The notes under the pieces: model-generated | Seen by the model: the letters and a program-made list of their open reading frames with translations, nothing else | What the model was told of the DNA's origin: nothing | Database searches by the model: none | NCBI GenBank assembly: GCA_033439795.1 | Contig: JAUTDP010000011.1 | Location: forward strand, 992,001-1,056,000 | Origin: Sordaria brevicollis | Taxonomy: Eukaryota; Ascomycota; Sordariomycetes; Sordariales; Sordariaceae | Length of the DNA stretch: 64,000 nt | Direction: 5' to 3' | Position numbers and translations under genes: made by a program | In this document: positions 1-11,512 of the stretch, piece by piece | How positions within the stretch are numbered: position 1 is the first letter of the stretch | How the letters are laid out: every line of letters begins with the position of its first letter

Positions 1-2
1 AC

Positions 3-779
3 GCCGAACTGGTGCAGAAGAACAAGGATCTTGTCAACGAAAACACCAAGTTGAAGGAGGAGGTCAAGAAGCTTCGGGAAATCGAAGACACCAAGAAACC
101 CAAAGAGCTAAAGGACCCCAAGGACTCGAGCGAATCCCTCGACTCGGAAAAGACAAAGAGACCCCGGCGCAAGAGCATGTCTATGCCTCCTCCATCTGAC
201 TCTTCGGATGACAGGAGACCTCGCCGAAGCTCGAGCCGACGGGCTCCCCACCGTGAACATGAGAAGTTGGATATGGACCATGACTGGGACCGACAAGAGC
301 GTGAACGACAGCAGCTAGAGAGGGAGCGACAACTGGCGCTGGCACACGAACGACCGGTCATTGACGAAGACATGGAGCGTCTCCGCAGCCGCTTCCGTAC
401 CCGCGGCGGCGATGACGGCGATGCTAAAAGCAGCAGCCAATCTCTTCCATCACTCCCGCCGGCTACCATCAGAGGTCAACCACGAAGCAACCAGCGTGAT
501 AGTTACATTGAGCCTGCGGGTCGCGGCGCACCTAGACCTCAGGTTCCACCCCCTCAAGTTGTCTCGAGGGATGCCTACGATTACGCGTATAATGGGCCCT
601 CTTACCCAGCACCACAGTACGGGAGCATTCGCGAGCCTCGCTCTGCCGCTCCTGTGGCACATCATCCAGCGGTCTACGTTCCGGCGCCTGCTGGCTATGT
701 TGACAGCCGGTATGCCCCCGAAGATGAGTACCGTTACCAGCAGGCGATCGCTAGCGGAAAGATGGGACGCAGGCAATAG
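3..779 (+). CDS. C-terminal part of a coiled-coil, low-complexity protein (5' end outside window)
   Basis: The reading frame is already open at the left edge (frame of base 3) and stops at 777-779, so about 258 C-terminal residues are visible and the start lies upstream. The first 30-40 residues are rich in Lys, Glu, Leu and Asn with heptad-like spacing (NENTKLKEEVKKLREIED), which suggests the end of a coiled coil. A basic, Ser-rich stretch follows (KRPRRKSMSMPPPSDSSDD, then RRPRRSSSRR), then an Arg/Glu/Gln-rich segment and a Pro/Tyr-rich tail ending in GKMGRRQ. No catalytic domain is visible. The basic clusters would suit nuclear targeting or nucleic-acid or microtubule binding, but that is inference. 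I do not recognise the family; spindle or kinetochore coiled-coil proteins are one possibility. Confidence 0.7.
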   Translation, partial: AELVQKNKDLVNENTKLKEEVKKLREIEDTKKPKELKDPKDSSESLDSEKTKRPRRKSMSMPPPSDSSDDRRPRRSSSRRAPHREHEKLDMDHDWDRQERERQQLERERQLALAHERPVIDEDMERLRSRFRTRGGDDGDAKSSSQSLPSLPPATIRGQPRSNQRDSYIEPAGRGAPRPQVPPPQVVSRDAYDYAYNGPSYPAPQYGSIREPRSAAPVAHHPAVYVPAPAGYVDSRYAPEDEYRYQQAIASGKMGRRQ

Positions 780-3069
780 GTCTCTTGATCGATCGCCACG
801 GCCATCAAGCTAAACGCCATGATTCACTGTAACAACACCTGTCTTTTGGATACCTTTTTTCGTCCGCCTTCTTTTTTTTGGTTGCTTCGCTGCAGCCGAG
901 ACCCTTTTTTTTTGCGTTTTTACCATTGCATGCCAAACATTACATCACAACCCTTTGAATCCACATCCCCGATTGGCAGTCTTCGGATCTGCATCTGCAC
1001 CCGGCGACATATTGGGCTGTCGTCTCCTGCAAGGCACCTCGTTCTCGTTGGACTCTCGAAAAATTGGCTGGTCAGCAAGGCTCGCGCGTGGGCAGCAAAG
1101 CAAACAAGCGGGCTTTTTTCAGGGGTGTCTGCTAGCACCACTGCACCGCTGCACCGCCCTCTTTCGCTGTGGTGCCTGATTGACAGGACAGCAGCAACGC
1201 AGTCTGCCGCGCGCCAGCGGTAGCTGAACCCATTCAGGCATTGCCGCCATTTCTGGCCAGGCCCACGACCAGGCCTGACGGCATCCTCCCCTCCAAACAG
1301 AACTCGAGAACACGATCGCGCACTGCAGACCCAAGCAAGGATTTGTTTTCTCGTTCCTGTCTTTCGTCCGAAAAAGATTTTTTTTGGGAAGCGCCAGGAA
1401 CGAAAAGAGAAAACTTCTTCTTTTCCCGAACCCCCTGGTCAAACCGTTCAACCCATTCGACCCCACCATCCCCAATCGGTCACCTTGCGTCCTTGGTTCC
1501 CGTTCGGGAATCGGAGGGTGTAAGACCTTTCGGCCTTAGCCCAAGGGGTAAAGGTGGGCTATCGGCCCATCGGGTTCGGGTGGGCTAGGGAAGGAAGGAA
1601 GGAAGGAACACAAGCTTCGGGGAAGGAAGGAACAAAAGAAGCAGGAAAGAAGGCATGAAGGAAGGAACGTCAGGTTCCAACCGAGGCCAAAGCGAGGTCA
1701 AGGCCAAGGCCAAGACGGGAACCTCGAAACAACTTCTTTTTTTTCTGTCTTTTGCTTTGCCGAGCTTCTTCACACGTGAGAAGGTGGACGTCGCCAACCG
1801 GACCTTTTTCTTACCTTCCCGAAACATTCTTCTTCAGTTCTCCAACACGACTGTCACTGTCACTGTCACTGTCACCACACCGAGTCACCGACACACCCAC
1901 ACAAGCCTCACCACACCATGTGTCAAGTCATAATGGTCACTGTGTGTCGGTGTCATCGCCGTCTCACCACGGTGACAACGGGGAACGTTCCGGCGCCCGA
2001 CCGACTGACTTACTCCACCCACTCCGGTCGATGACCCCACCTTCTCCGGGTCTCCACTTCGGCATCGACATCGGTGCCGGCTTGGCTCTCGGCGTTGTGG
2101 TTTCTTTCGTTTCTGGGCTCTTCCCTTTTGTTTCACTTCTTCCTACCTTCTTGGCTCGTTTCAATCTTGGATAAAAGCACATTATACCCCCTTTGCTTCT
2201 CGCCAACAAAAATCATGTAGACGTTTTGTTTCACTTCGTCATGTATACCCATACCCCCGTTTTTTGTCATCTTCATCTCTTTTGTTGCTGGGTTGAATTC
2301 GATGTCTTTGGTGTATGGGAGGGATGTTCTGGATGTAATGTACTCGAAACGGCGGTTGCTATGTATCTGGAACTGGGCGGATGAAAAGAAAATGCTTTAC
2401 GTTTTCGCAATGACAAATGGGTATAGGGTATATAGAATAGGCATGCAGTTCTAGAAAACAGGTTATGGTGGGCGGTATGGAGTCAATTTATGGTTGTTTT
2501 ATTCAGCGCATACACTACTTGCTTCCTGAATCTTGTCGTGCACGTGGTTGACTGGTTTGATCCGAACCTGCTTTGTTTGTAACTGAGAAAGGGACGGTCC
2601 GTACCGCATATTTCCGGCCTGGAGCGGATCGGATCAAGCATGACTGTGGTTAAGTTTGTTCTCGCGGGAGGTTCCTAGGCTCATCCATAAAGCTGCCGTT
2701 CTGTATCAAACTTCGTCATGTTCGGCTTCTTTTCGGCCCGCTATATCTGCCAGTAAAGCTTGTATTTGGGCTTTTTCCTGCAACATCCATGTTAGGTCTT
2801 CAATTGTGTTTTCCTCTTTTCTTCATACCTTCTTTGTGTCAAACCCAACTTTGGTTCTTTTGGTCTCGGACCGTTCCGTGCTTCGCTCGCTGTCGTTTTG
2901 TGAAAGAGGAGAATAGACAAAGGGATGGTAGTCGGTACGGCACGACAACGTGTTGTTTGGGGCTGGATATTCAGGGCCGTGGAAGGTTGAGAGAAGGCGG
3001 AGGTATGCTTAATTGGACTTCAAACGGATAAAGCTACCTTACTGTGTAGACGACGAAAGCACGGCACCA
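780..3069. other. Intergenic, 2.3 kb; 3' region of the upstream gene, simple repeats
   Basis: No coding gene can be supported. It holds pyrimidine-rich 3'-UTR-like sequence (T runs at about 857-920), a GGAA-type purine tract around 1588-1670, a (TGTCAC)n microsatellite around 1854-1876, and AT-richer sequence from about 2190 on. It ends at the 3' end of the minus-strand membrane-protein gene. Confidence 0.6.
1854..1876. repeat. (TGTCAC)n microsatellite
   Basis: About four tandem copies of the hexamer TGTCAC (or ACTGTC) are followed directly by related CACC-rich sequence. It lies between genes. Confidence 0.8.
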
Positions 3070-4203
3070 TTACCGGGCATGTTCAGTCCTTGACGCCGCC
3101 GAGCTATCATCCTCCGCCTCCTCCTCCTCCGCCTCCTCCTCCTCCTCCTTCCACCTCCGCGGTACAACATCCAACTCCATCGCGTTGGCCATAGTTGGTA
3201 GCTCCGCCCTCTCTTGCCATATCCCTTTCTCGGGGAGCTCCACCCTTTGTTCTGGCTGTTCCAGTTCCACGATTCTGTCTTGGGGTGGTGTTGAAACCGA
3301 TGAGCTGGTTATATCCGTTGCGTCTGTGTCTTGCTTGTCTTGTGCACTTTTATTCCTTCGCTGGCGCGTCCAGAGGACCATGAAGATAAGCAGGAGTAAA
3401 CCTATTGATCCAGCGGTCGCTCCTATGGCGGTTTTTGTGACAGTGTTAAGACCAGACTGTGCCTGCTGAGGACCTGAGATGGATGAGGAGTGTGTCGCTG
3501 TCGGTAAGTGCAAAATAGATCCGGTTGCTGTTGCCACCATCACGGTTGTGCTGGACTGGAAACAACAACATGTTTAGTTTTGTTGCATGATTTGCGATGC
3601 CTCAAGGACACGGTAGTGTCTGTGACATGTAGGGAGGGCGCTCACCGTTCTTAAGCCATCTCTGTGACCAGTGGCAGATCGTTTTTCATCCTCCGTTGCC
3701 ATTCTTCCCACTGTATCCCGAACATGAAAATGGCCAATATATACAAATCCAAAGGTGGACCCATCGCCTTTGTAACCGTATTCCCAGTCGAAGATAAACT
3801 TGAAGTTCTGCCACATGTACGAGCCCAACGGTTTGAGCCGAATCACATCCCATGACCCTGATGTTGCTACTAGAGCACAAAATTCATACATGGATGACCG
3901 TGTCACGCTAGCAGTGTCGTTGGAGCAAGTTATGTTATTATACCCTCTCCACCGAGATTCTACGTTCCCGTCCTGGACATAAACCGTCGGCTGCCTAGGC
4001 TTTCCTTCTCCGCGGCGAGTGCTATCATACTCCAATGACCACTCCGCGTCGTAAAGCACGGCTGTGCTTCCGCTAGCGCTGGCCGGAGTAATCCATATCG
4101 TCTTTTCGACCAAATAAGCGTGGTCCTCTAACGTGCCTCCTAGCGACTGGCGAGTGAGAAGCAACAAGAGGAGAGACACTGCCACTGGCCACTGTGCTGG
4201 CAA
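3070..4203 (-). CDS. Type I single-pass membrane protein, trio member 1
   Basis: Model: exon 1 4203-3646 and exon 2 3555-3070, joined across a 90-nt phase-0 intron (donor GTGAGC, branch CTAAAC, acceptor CAG), giving 347 aa. Residues 1-22 are a signal peptide with a Leu run. The ectodomain has the motif DAEWSL, one Cys pair (NNITC and YEFC) and N-glycosylation sites. A Ser/Thr-rich stalk leads to one membrane segment at about 229-248 that starts with the AIGATAGS motif, followed by a basic stop-transfer (TRQRR). The cytoplasmic tail carries VELEQPEQRVELPEKGIW, then ERAELP and MELDVVPRRW, and ends in a Glu-rich run. The next two genes share this architecture, intron phase and tail. The function is unknown; the topology is that of a cell-surface sensor or receptor. 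The intron boundary is inferred. Confidence 0.8.
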
Positions 4204-4444
4204 AGCCGCCCCGGCGACCCGTGTAGGACAGCGCGGGAGTCCCTTCCTTTTTCGTAATCCGGTTATTGTCGTCGCGGTTCGAGCTCGATACTTCCTGTTC
4301 CCTGGTCTCTTAACCCCTGCATATCTTCATTCAGTAGGTAATTAGACAATTTTCTTTCCCGTGGGCGAGGACAGCATACGTACCGTCGCTCCCCTCGCAC
4401 TTCCCCACATCCGTCAAAGTGTCATCCTGCTTCTCGTCCTTCTC

Positions 4445-5588
4445 CTACTCATCGATATCCCATCGTTGCGGTAAAACATCCAATTCAGCCGCATTCGCGT
4501 TGGTAGCCAGTTCCGCCTTCTCATTCCAGATTCCCCCTTCGTAAAGCTCGACCTTCTGTTTGGGCTCCTCCAGCTCCGGAAATTTGCGTTCCGGTTGCTC
4601 CAGTTCCGACAGAGTGGGGGTGTTGGTTCCATCCAATTCCATGGGCTGGGACGGGGTTTCTACCTGCATTCTCTTCCTTCGACGCCGAAGAAGCCATACT
4701 ATGAGAGTGGCTAAAAAAACGCTGGCTGAACCTACGGTGGCTCCAATGGCAATTATGGCGGCAATGGGTAAGTCGGAGTCTGGCTGATCTTGGGGTAGGG
4801 GTATCGTTGGCGGTGAAGTTGGGGAGGCTTGCGTTGGTGTTGAGGATGGGTGTAGTGGAGTGGCTGAAAACCAGTTGGTACGGATTTGCTGGTTTTGGGA
4901 AACATTTTAGCTGTAAGCTCACAGGGAATGGCCTTTTCCAGAAGACCGAAGCGTCACCCCTCGAAAGACTTTGTTAAGGTGGAGCCAATGTGACAGTTTA
5001 GAAGAAACTTACCGATGTCAATGATCCCTTTTCGGCCATTTTCTTTACCTCTTCATTTCCCCAAAAGTTCCAAGTCCCGTAGCGAGTCGCAACGGGAATA
5101 TCTACGTATGAGTACATGGACACAATCGCCTCGTCTTCGTTCCTGTCGTCCCATATGACTTTGAAATATGCCTCTCTATATAAACTCCTGTTAAGATACG
5201 ATTCCAAGTTGCCCACCCGAAAGCTACGCCCCAGTGGTTGATGCTCGCAGGAGTCTACCGGCGCTGGCTCCGAGCTGGTCGTCAAGTTCCAATCACAGAT
5301 AAGGTCTCTTAACGGTTCAAAAGACCTGGCTCCTATCAGATAAATGTTTACTCCTTCTGGAAGCGGCGGCTCATCTTCGAAGACGTGCCGCAATGACCAT
5401 TCGGCATCAGTGGCGTAATATTCCTCTTCGTAAACGATTCCGGTAAAGTTCGAGACCAGCACAATATTTGCCAATGCTGCACATATCAGAGGTAAGTGGC
5501 CAGCCAACGCGAGCAGCGAGAACAGAACGGATGCCTGTCGTGTGAGTGGTGCCATCTTCCTCAGAGCCATTGTCGATTTCTGTGACAT
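4445..5588 (-). CDS. Type I single-pass membrane protein, trio member 2
   Basis: Model: exon 1 5588-5013 (192 codons), exon 2 4888-4445, 124-nt phase-0 intron with donor GTAAGT; 339 aa. An earlier acceptor at CTTACAG would give an immediate stop, so CCAG at 4889-4892 was chosen. The N-terminus has three possible Met starts (1, 7, 12) before a hydrophobic signal sequence. The ectodomain repeats the DAEWSL motif of its neighbour and has two Cys (LICDWN, DSCEHQ) and NLT/NRS glycosylation sites. A Pro/Thr stalk is followed by one membrane segment at about 234-258 (IAIGATVGS start) and the basic stop RRRRKR. The tail contains SELEQPERKFPELEEPKQKV, GGIWNEKAEL and AELDVLPQRW. It lies 241 bp upstream of member 1 in the same orientation and diverges from member 3. 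Function unknown. Confidence 0.8.
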
Positions 5589-6514
5589 GTAAGGCGTTGT
5601 CTCCGTCTTTCTTCCTCGATGTATTGTTTTCGTTGGGCCGTAAACAGGATAGATCGAGTATTCCCTTCGTCGGTTCGTCAGGTGTTTTCGCCATGCGGAA
5701 CCCTCGTCGTATGGAGTGTCCTCTTTTCAGTCCCCTTTCGTGGTGAACAGTGGTGAATTTGTTAACTTCGGTTCGCGAGGCCTTCTGCCCAAAGATATTT
5801 CCAGCGAAAGTTTGAACCCCATCTTCTTCTATCGGGATCAGGAGCTTGTTGATGTAGCAAAACTCGGAGGCCTAAAGATATTGAGGCACCATCCCCAGCC
5901 ACTGCAAATTGAGATCCGTAAACCACCAAACAGCACGACCAGAAAAACAGAGAAAACGGTAGCGTTACATCAACCGTCAGCCCTAAGGAGAGGAGCAAGA
6001 CAAGGATCTTTAGCTTCATTTCTCCCGGGGGCCCACGCAAGTTGCTTACTCAGGGGGTTTTCAATCTAGGAAGGTAGGTGCCGGTGGCTACCTAAGTATA
6101 CGAGTCCGGCCATGTACCAAAATGCTTCTGCCTGGCTCTGCCAAGACAAGTACTACCACTGTGAGAAATGCAAGCTTGATTTGTTTCTGTTGGTTCTGTT
6201 GGTTCTCCAATGTGCACTGCCGGGCTCGCTGTTCGTGACTTTCTCCCCTCGCCTCGCTCAGCGTTACTTCCGGGCTATTCTTCATGAACAATGTGAGGTG
6301 AGACCGACTTGTTCTTTCTTGCCCTTTTTGTTTGCACTGGCAGGAACAGCAAACACTTGAGACTACTACACACATGATTACGATACCATTACGCGGGCGG
6401 AAAGGTATCGGTCAGTTACACACTCGTTTTTACCTACCTTACCCAGGATCAGCCCAATTGAGCCTCAGAAGGAGCTTTACCCCCTGGTAAAAGGGGCTGA
6501 AATCTTATCCCGTC
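5589..6514. other. Divergent promoter region between membrane-protein genes 2 and 3
   Basis: This 926-bp spacer separates two divergently transcribed paralogues. The minus-strand frame stays open upstream of the member 2 start, so that gene may have a longer leader. No separate gene can be supported; the short open frames here have no recognisable domains. Confidence 0.6.
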
Positions 6515-7648
6515 ATGTCACGACGACTGACAACAACGCTCCTCCCCACCCTCTTCCTCAGCCTTCACCTCCTCATCATCGTTGTTTCCGCCCCCCTCGG
6601 CGCCCACGGCGCCACACTCCGCCTCGTCAACTCCATCTACAGCGGCGCAGACGGTCTCTCCCTATTAGAATGGATCTTCGACTACCCGGAGGGCGAAGCC
6701 GCCACCCCAAAACAAGTGCGGCTCTTCTTCGAGCATGAGGACTACGACCACAACAAGTTCGAATGTTTCCCCACGCAGCAGAGAGCGTATGACGCCCACG
6801 GCCCCATGACGGTGTACTGCGTCGAGCTGGCCACGGTCTACGGCAGTGATTTCCGGTCTAAGCCTGTGGTTCCTTACCAGGATGGGAACTATACGTTTAG
6901 GATCAGCTATGCGGATCAGCATGTTAGGGCGCCGGTGTTTCCGCTGTATATTGACGCTAATGGCGAGCTGATAACTTCGTCGGTGGATGATGAGGGGAAT
7001 AGGTTTGGGCAAGTTACTGTGAGCATCTTCTATCTCTCTACTCACTCATAGGTACCGATGATTGACTCTTTCTCACAGATCCCATCCATCACATCAACAT
7101 CTGAACCAACGCCCACAGCGTCTCTGCCATCCAGACAAACGACCATCGAAGGAGAAGCAGTACCAGCAGAAAGCAGGCACGACCTGAAAGCTTCCGAAAA
7201 GGCCGGAATTGCCATCGGCGCCATCTGTCTCGGCTCTCTCATCTTCGGCATGTTCATCTGGGACTATCTAAAGAACAAAAGCCGAAAGACTGCTGCTGCC
7301 GCCGCCGACGCCGCCGCCGATAAAGGAGACGGTTGTAGTAGTACTAGTAGTCACTCCACTGGCACTGGCCTTGCCGAGCTGGATACATCGGAGGAAAAGC
7401 TAGTTTCCGAACTAGGACAGCCGGAACAAAGGGTTGAGCTGAGCGGAGGAGTTCGGGAGGAACGGGCTGAGCTGCCGGCGGAGATTGATGTTTATGAGCT
7501 GGATTCAGAGCCGATGCGGTGGTCATGGAAGGATGATAACCACTCAGAGTTGGAGTGGATGCAGAGCCATAATATTGGGAGTGAAGTATCGGTGGTATCT
7601 CCTATAACGGTATCTCCTGCTACGGTAGACGGGAAGGGTTTGAGGTGA
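6515..7648 (+). CDS. Type I single-pass membrane protein, trio member 3
   Basis: Model: exon 1 6515-7018 (168 codons), exon 2 7079-7648, 60-nt phase-0 intron (GTGAGC to CTCACAG); 357 aa. A long hydrophobic signal sequence (residues 1-33) is followed by an ectodomain with LLEWIFDYP where the others have AEWSL, and a Cys pair (KFEC, TVYC). A Thr/Ser/Pro stalk precedes the membrane segment at about 210-230, which starts AGIAIGAICLGS. The basic stop is KNKSRK, then an Ala-rich stretch. The tail has SELGQPEQRVEL, REERAELP and YELDSEPMRW, as in the two minus-strand paralogues. The ectodomain has diverged much more than the tail, as expected for a family with varied ligands and one intracellular partner, but that is inference. 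Function unknown. Confidence 0.82.
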
Positions 7649-7952
7649 ATGAATGGATTATCATATGGTAGAAGAACTTGGATAGATACTTGCTGGATTG
7701 ATCGCTTGGATTTGTTGCCTGATCTGTCGGGATGTATCCTCGTGACTGCGCGGTGCGATGGTTACCCGTTTGCAAGCCATTGAACAATCAGTGACTGATC
7801 ATCAGAAACTCTTAACCAAAGTAACAGCCACCAAAGAACTTGTGTCATTCGCTATCATTCATTAAGTTCGCTCATCTCTCTAACCGGGACCGTTTCTCAT
7901 CGTCATTTTTTCTCCAAAGTCATGCTCGTGAACGATATCCGCATGGCTAAGC
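7649..7952. other. Convergent 3' spacer
   Basis: 304 bp between the convergent 3' ends of membrane-protein gene 3 and UPF3. It presumably carries both 3' UTRs; nothing else is seen. Confidence 0.6.
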
Positions 7953-10547
7953 TCACGCAGCCGGAGCCGCCTGACTGCCACCACCACCACCGCCCTCGGC
8001 CTTCTTCTCACCTCTACCACCGCCGCCATCCTTATTATTCTCCTTATCCTTATCACCACCTCCACCCCGTCCTCTGCCGCCGCGTCTCCTACCACGACGG
8101 TTCTCACCCTTCTTCTCTCCTTCACCCTTCTCGTTATCTTTGCTGTCCTTCTCACCCTTGCCCTGGGCTGAAGCAGGTCGGGCAGAGGCAGAGGCAGAAC
8201 CGGCATTACCTCTCTCAGTCTTGGGTGCGCTCACAGGGCGATCGGAACCAGTTCCCCCCTGAGGAACGGCTTCCTTGGCACCGCCAGCGGCAGTATCGCC
8301 CTTCGCGTTACCCCCTCTGTCACCCTTTTCGGCCTTGTCGCCCTTCTCCTTATCTTTGTCTTTGTCACCACCTCCATCGCCGCGCCCCCTGCCTCTTCCT
8401 CTTCCTCTGCCTCCCCTCCGTTCACCATCCTCGCGCTTCTCTCTTTCCTTCTCTTTCTCTGGTGCTTTCTCCTTCTCCTTCTCCTTTTCTGGTGCGGCGG
8501 CTTTCTCCTTCTCTACTGGTGCACTCGCCGCCACAACCTCGGGAACAGCAGTCTCCTTCTCCTTGTCCTTACCACCTTCCTTCTTTTCAGCATCCGACTT
8601 GCGCTCCAGAATCGTGACGCTCGCCCGCGCAATAGGTAAAGGACTGGCGGCTATGGCCTTCTTCAACGACTCGGGGTTCGCAAAGTCAACGTAGGCAATG
8701 CCCTTCTTCCGGACATCCATCGATTTGATGGGGCCGAATGCTTCCAGCGCCTCGCGGAGTGCTGAATCGGTAACGCCCTGTGTGGGGTGGGCGTGCTTGA
8801 TGAAGGCTTGGGTGGGACCTGCGGGGGCAAGGGCAGACGGGGTATTGGATGTACTGCCACTGGCTTTAGCAGCCTCTTTCGGTTCGCCTCCACGGCCACG
8901 GCCCCTTTGCCTGCCTTCGGCGGACGGCTGCTTAGATGTGGTTGAGTTTTGTGGCGCTAATGTGGCCGGCGCTTGGGCAACTATAGGCGTCGAAGGTGCT
9001 GAGGGTGCGGATGGCGGTGCGGCCTGCGTGGAATCTCTTTTCTTGAGGATCATTGTTGGCTTGATCGGTGGTTGTGGTGCCGCGACCTCAGTAGCCCTGG
9101 TCTCCTTGCCGCCATCTGCTCCCTTCGATTTTGCCCCCTCCTCTGTCGTTCCACCTCTTCCTCTCCTGCCACGCGTTCTTCCGGAAGCCGACTCCCGGCC
9201 TCTACCCGACCCTGAAGGTGAAGCAGCAGCAGAAGAATCGGCAGCATTGGCTGGTGTTGCAGAACGCTCAGCGTTGGATGGCGCAGGAGCCGTCTCCTTC
9301 TCCTTCTTCTCCCTGGATGCAGCTTCCCTGGAAGCACTGGCAGCAGCATTAGCAGCAGCGCTAGCCTTTGCATCGGCCTCAGCCTTTGCTGCCTCCTGGC
9401 GGGCCTTCCTATGAGCGTTGCCTGGGCTGAGACCCAGGTCACGTTGCAAGATGCGTGCTGCTGCAGCGATACCTGCCCGTCGGTTCTTGGGAAGCTCTGA
9501 TGTTGCGTCGCCTGAAGGAGTCGAGTGAGTAGCGGACTGTGACGAACTTTGGGCGGCCTTGGTCTGGGCGTCATTCTTGGAGCTGGACCGGGCGTTTTCC
9601 TGAATCTGGCTGGCAACCGTATTGGCAGCCTTAGCGGCATCCGCCGTGGCACTTGATGCGCCGCCCCTTTTCGTTAAGATTTTGACATTATCCCTCGGTC
9701 TCTCTGAGGCCTTATCCGCCCTCTCGCCTTTAGCTTCTCTGGCCCGTTTCTTAAGCTCCTCAAGAGTAATCGTAGCGGTAGCGGCCTTCGTCTTTCCTCC
9801 CTGAGATTCCTGTCGAGCATGCTGCTTGGCGCTCCTGGCAAGTGCTGCCTCCTTGGCTCTCTGTGCTTTCTTCTCCTTGAGATATTCGACAAGTGGTGTA
9901 GTGGTGACCTTTTCGGGCTTGGTTGGCGTTTCCTCGGCATTCGTTTCACCGGCAGCATCTGTGTTCTTGTGGGCTTCGGGGTTGGCAAGGCTCTCCAGGA
10001 AGGCCATGAACTCGGGCTCCTGGTCGATCGTGCCTTGGCGGTTATCCAGCCGTTTCTTGTCGCTCGGTATCTTTTTGTGGATCGACAGTTCGACCGTGGG
10101 AGGCAGGATCAGGACAGGGTCGTTGTATGATTCCTTGGCGTCCTCCCAAGCGCCATTCTGTACGACTTGTGAAAGCACTAGGAGGTCATCCTTCTTGATA
10201 ACGTGGAGATAGGCGCGAGAAGGTCGAGACGGCCTTGAGGGGCTACGATACACCATGTGTAAGTATGGTACCCGTTTGAGGATGACTTGTTGGCGATGTA
10301 CTCACTGCTGGGAGCTCTTGCCAGGCCAGTATGAGAACCAGTCTACCTTTCCGTGGCCCACCTTCCACTCATCACCGATAATTTTGAAGAACTCTTCTTC
10401 GGTTAGGAGGGGAGGAAGTCTGCGGACAACGACCTTTTCGCCTTCGGGCTGAGACTTGGTTTTGGGTGCGTTCTGGGCTTCATGGGTGGCCTGGCCGGCT
10501 GCGGTGCCATTGGGCTTGCGCAAAAGCAGTTGTGGTGCTGCCATCAT
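7953..10547 (-). CDS. upf3: UPF3-type nonsense-mediated mRNA decay factor with a second RRM
   Basis: Model: exon 1 10547-10306, exon 2 10242-7953, 63-nt phase-2 intron (donor GTGAGT, acceptor CGTAG); 843 aa. The N-terminal SMG4/UPF3 domain (from about residue 28) shows EGEKVVVRRLPPLLTEEEFF and VDWFSYWPGK, and continues after the intron with RPSRAYLHVIKK, all hallmarks of UPF3. UPF3 bridges the exon junction or terminating ribosome to UPF2/UPF1 in nonsense-mediated decay and shuttles between nucleus and cytoplasm. A long Ala/Lys/Glu-rich region with basic (GRGRGR) patches follows. A second RRM-like fold lies at about 557-628 (FIKHAHPTQG, RNP1-like KKGIAYVDFA). The C-terminus is Lys/Glu-charged with RG-rich stretches. 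It is much longer than yeast Upf3. It diverges from the phosphatase gene. Family assignment is firm; the role of the second RRM is inferred. Confidence 0.93.
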
Positions 10548-11512
10548 GGTTTTTTGTTATCTGAGAGCTTGTGCGCCTTAACAAGTTCGCAGTAGACGTT
10601 GGTCGTGACAAAAGATGGACTGATGCAGAAAATCACAGCCTCGTGCTCGGGTCGCGGGCTGGCGGAATGTCGGATCGTGTAGGTAGCGATAGCAAATGCA
10701 AAGTGTCGGTCGGCTGAAATAATAACACCTGGTAATGGAAGCAGACTCGAAGGTTCGACGTGGTTCGTAATAAAGTCAAGAGACAGAACACGGGCTGCCG
10801 TTTGGTGATGATGGTAAGAGGCGCGGCTGGCGCTGGCGGTGTTGGCTGTACTTGTAAAGGTAACAGAGGAATGATGCGACTGCCGCGACGAGTGAAGTGC
10901 AAGAGTGGAGCTTGGTCTTTAGAGGTATTGTAAGGTACCGCTCAGCCTTATCGCATTTGATAAGAATCTCACATGCCAGTTGCCCCGCAATTCCAGGGTT
11001 CCAGACTTTACAGGGAGAAGCACAGACCCACAGCGCCCGAGGGGACAGCTCTCGGCGCCAATGTGAGCGCGTAATTTGCCCTGCAGCGCAATCCATTCAG
11101 GGCACTCTCACCCACTGTCCAGGTCCCAGTTCTTGCAGTTGCAGCCCGGTCACGGTCGAGCAGGTCGAGGGTCGATTTCCCGTCAGCCCCATCCAACGTC
11201 AACCATTCATTCATCCAGATCCCACTCTCGGCAATTCGTCGTCATCTTCAAGACTTTCATCCCAACATCATCCCACCAAACAAATACCCGACAACCTTCC
11301 ATCTTGCTCCGTTGCGAACGACAAGAGATCCCGTTCGACTATTGAGCCTACCGAACTGTGGTCTATCTAGCGACCCCTCGACAATTGCGCCCCAAGGTCT
11401 ATCGCATCGATCGCAAGCTTTCATTACAAGCATCCCTTCGATACTTGTCCGCCGATTGAAACACTTCAGAACCTCGTACCCGAAAGCTCGAGTTTGATCA
11501 GAACCCAGCATC
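10548..11512. other. Divergent promoter region UPF3 / phosphatase
   Basis: 965 bp between two divergent start codons. The half next to the phosphatase is C/T- and CAA-rich, like a fungal 5' UTR. No further gene is supported. Confidence 0.6.

Noticed and set aside
5588..5694. Longer N-terminus for membrane protein 2 from an upstream in-phase-looking start
   Set aside because: That frame is different from the signal-peptide frame and would remove the signal sequence.
8275..9414. Long open frames on the plus strand through the UPF3 region
   Set aside because: They are antisense to the UPF3 coding region, GC-rich and low-complexity, and have no domains.
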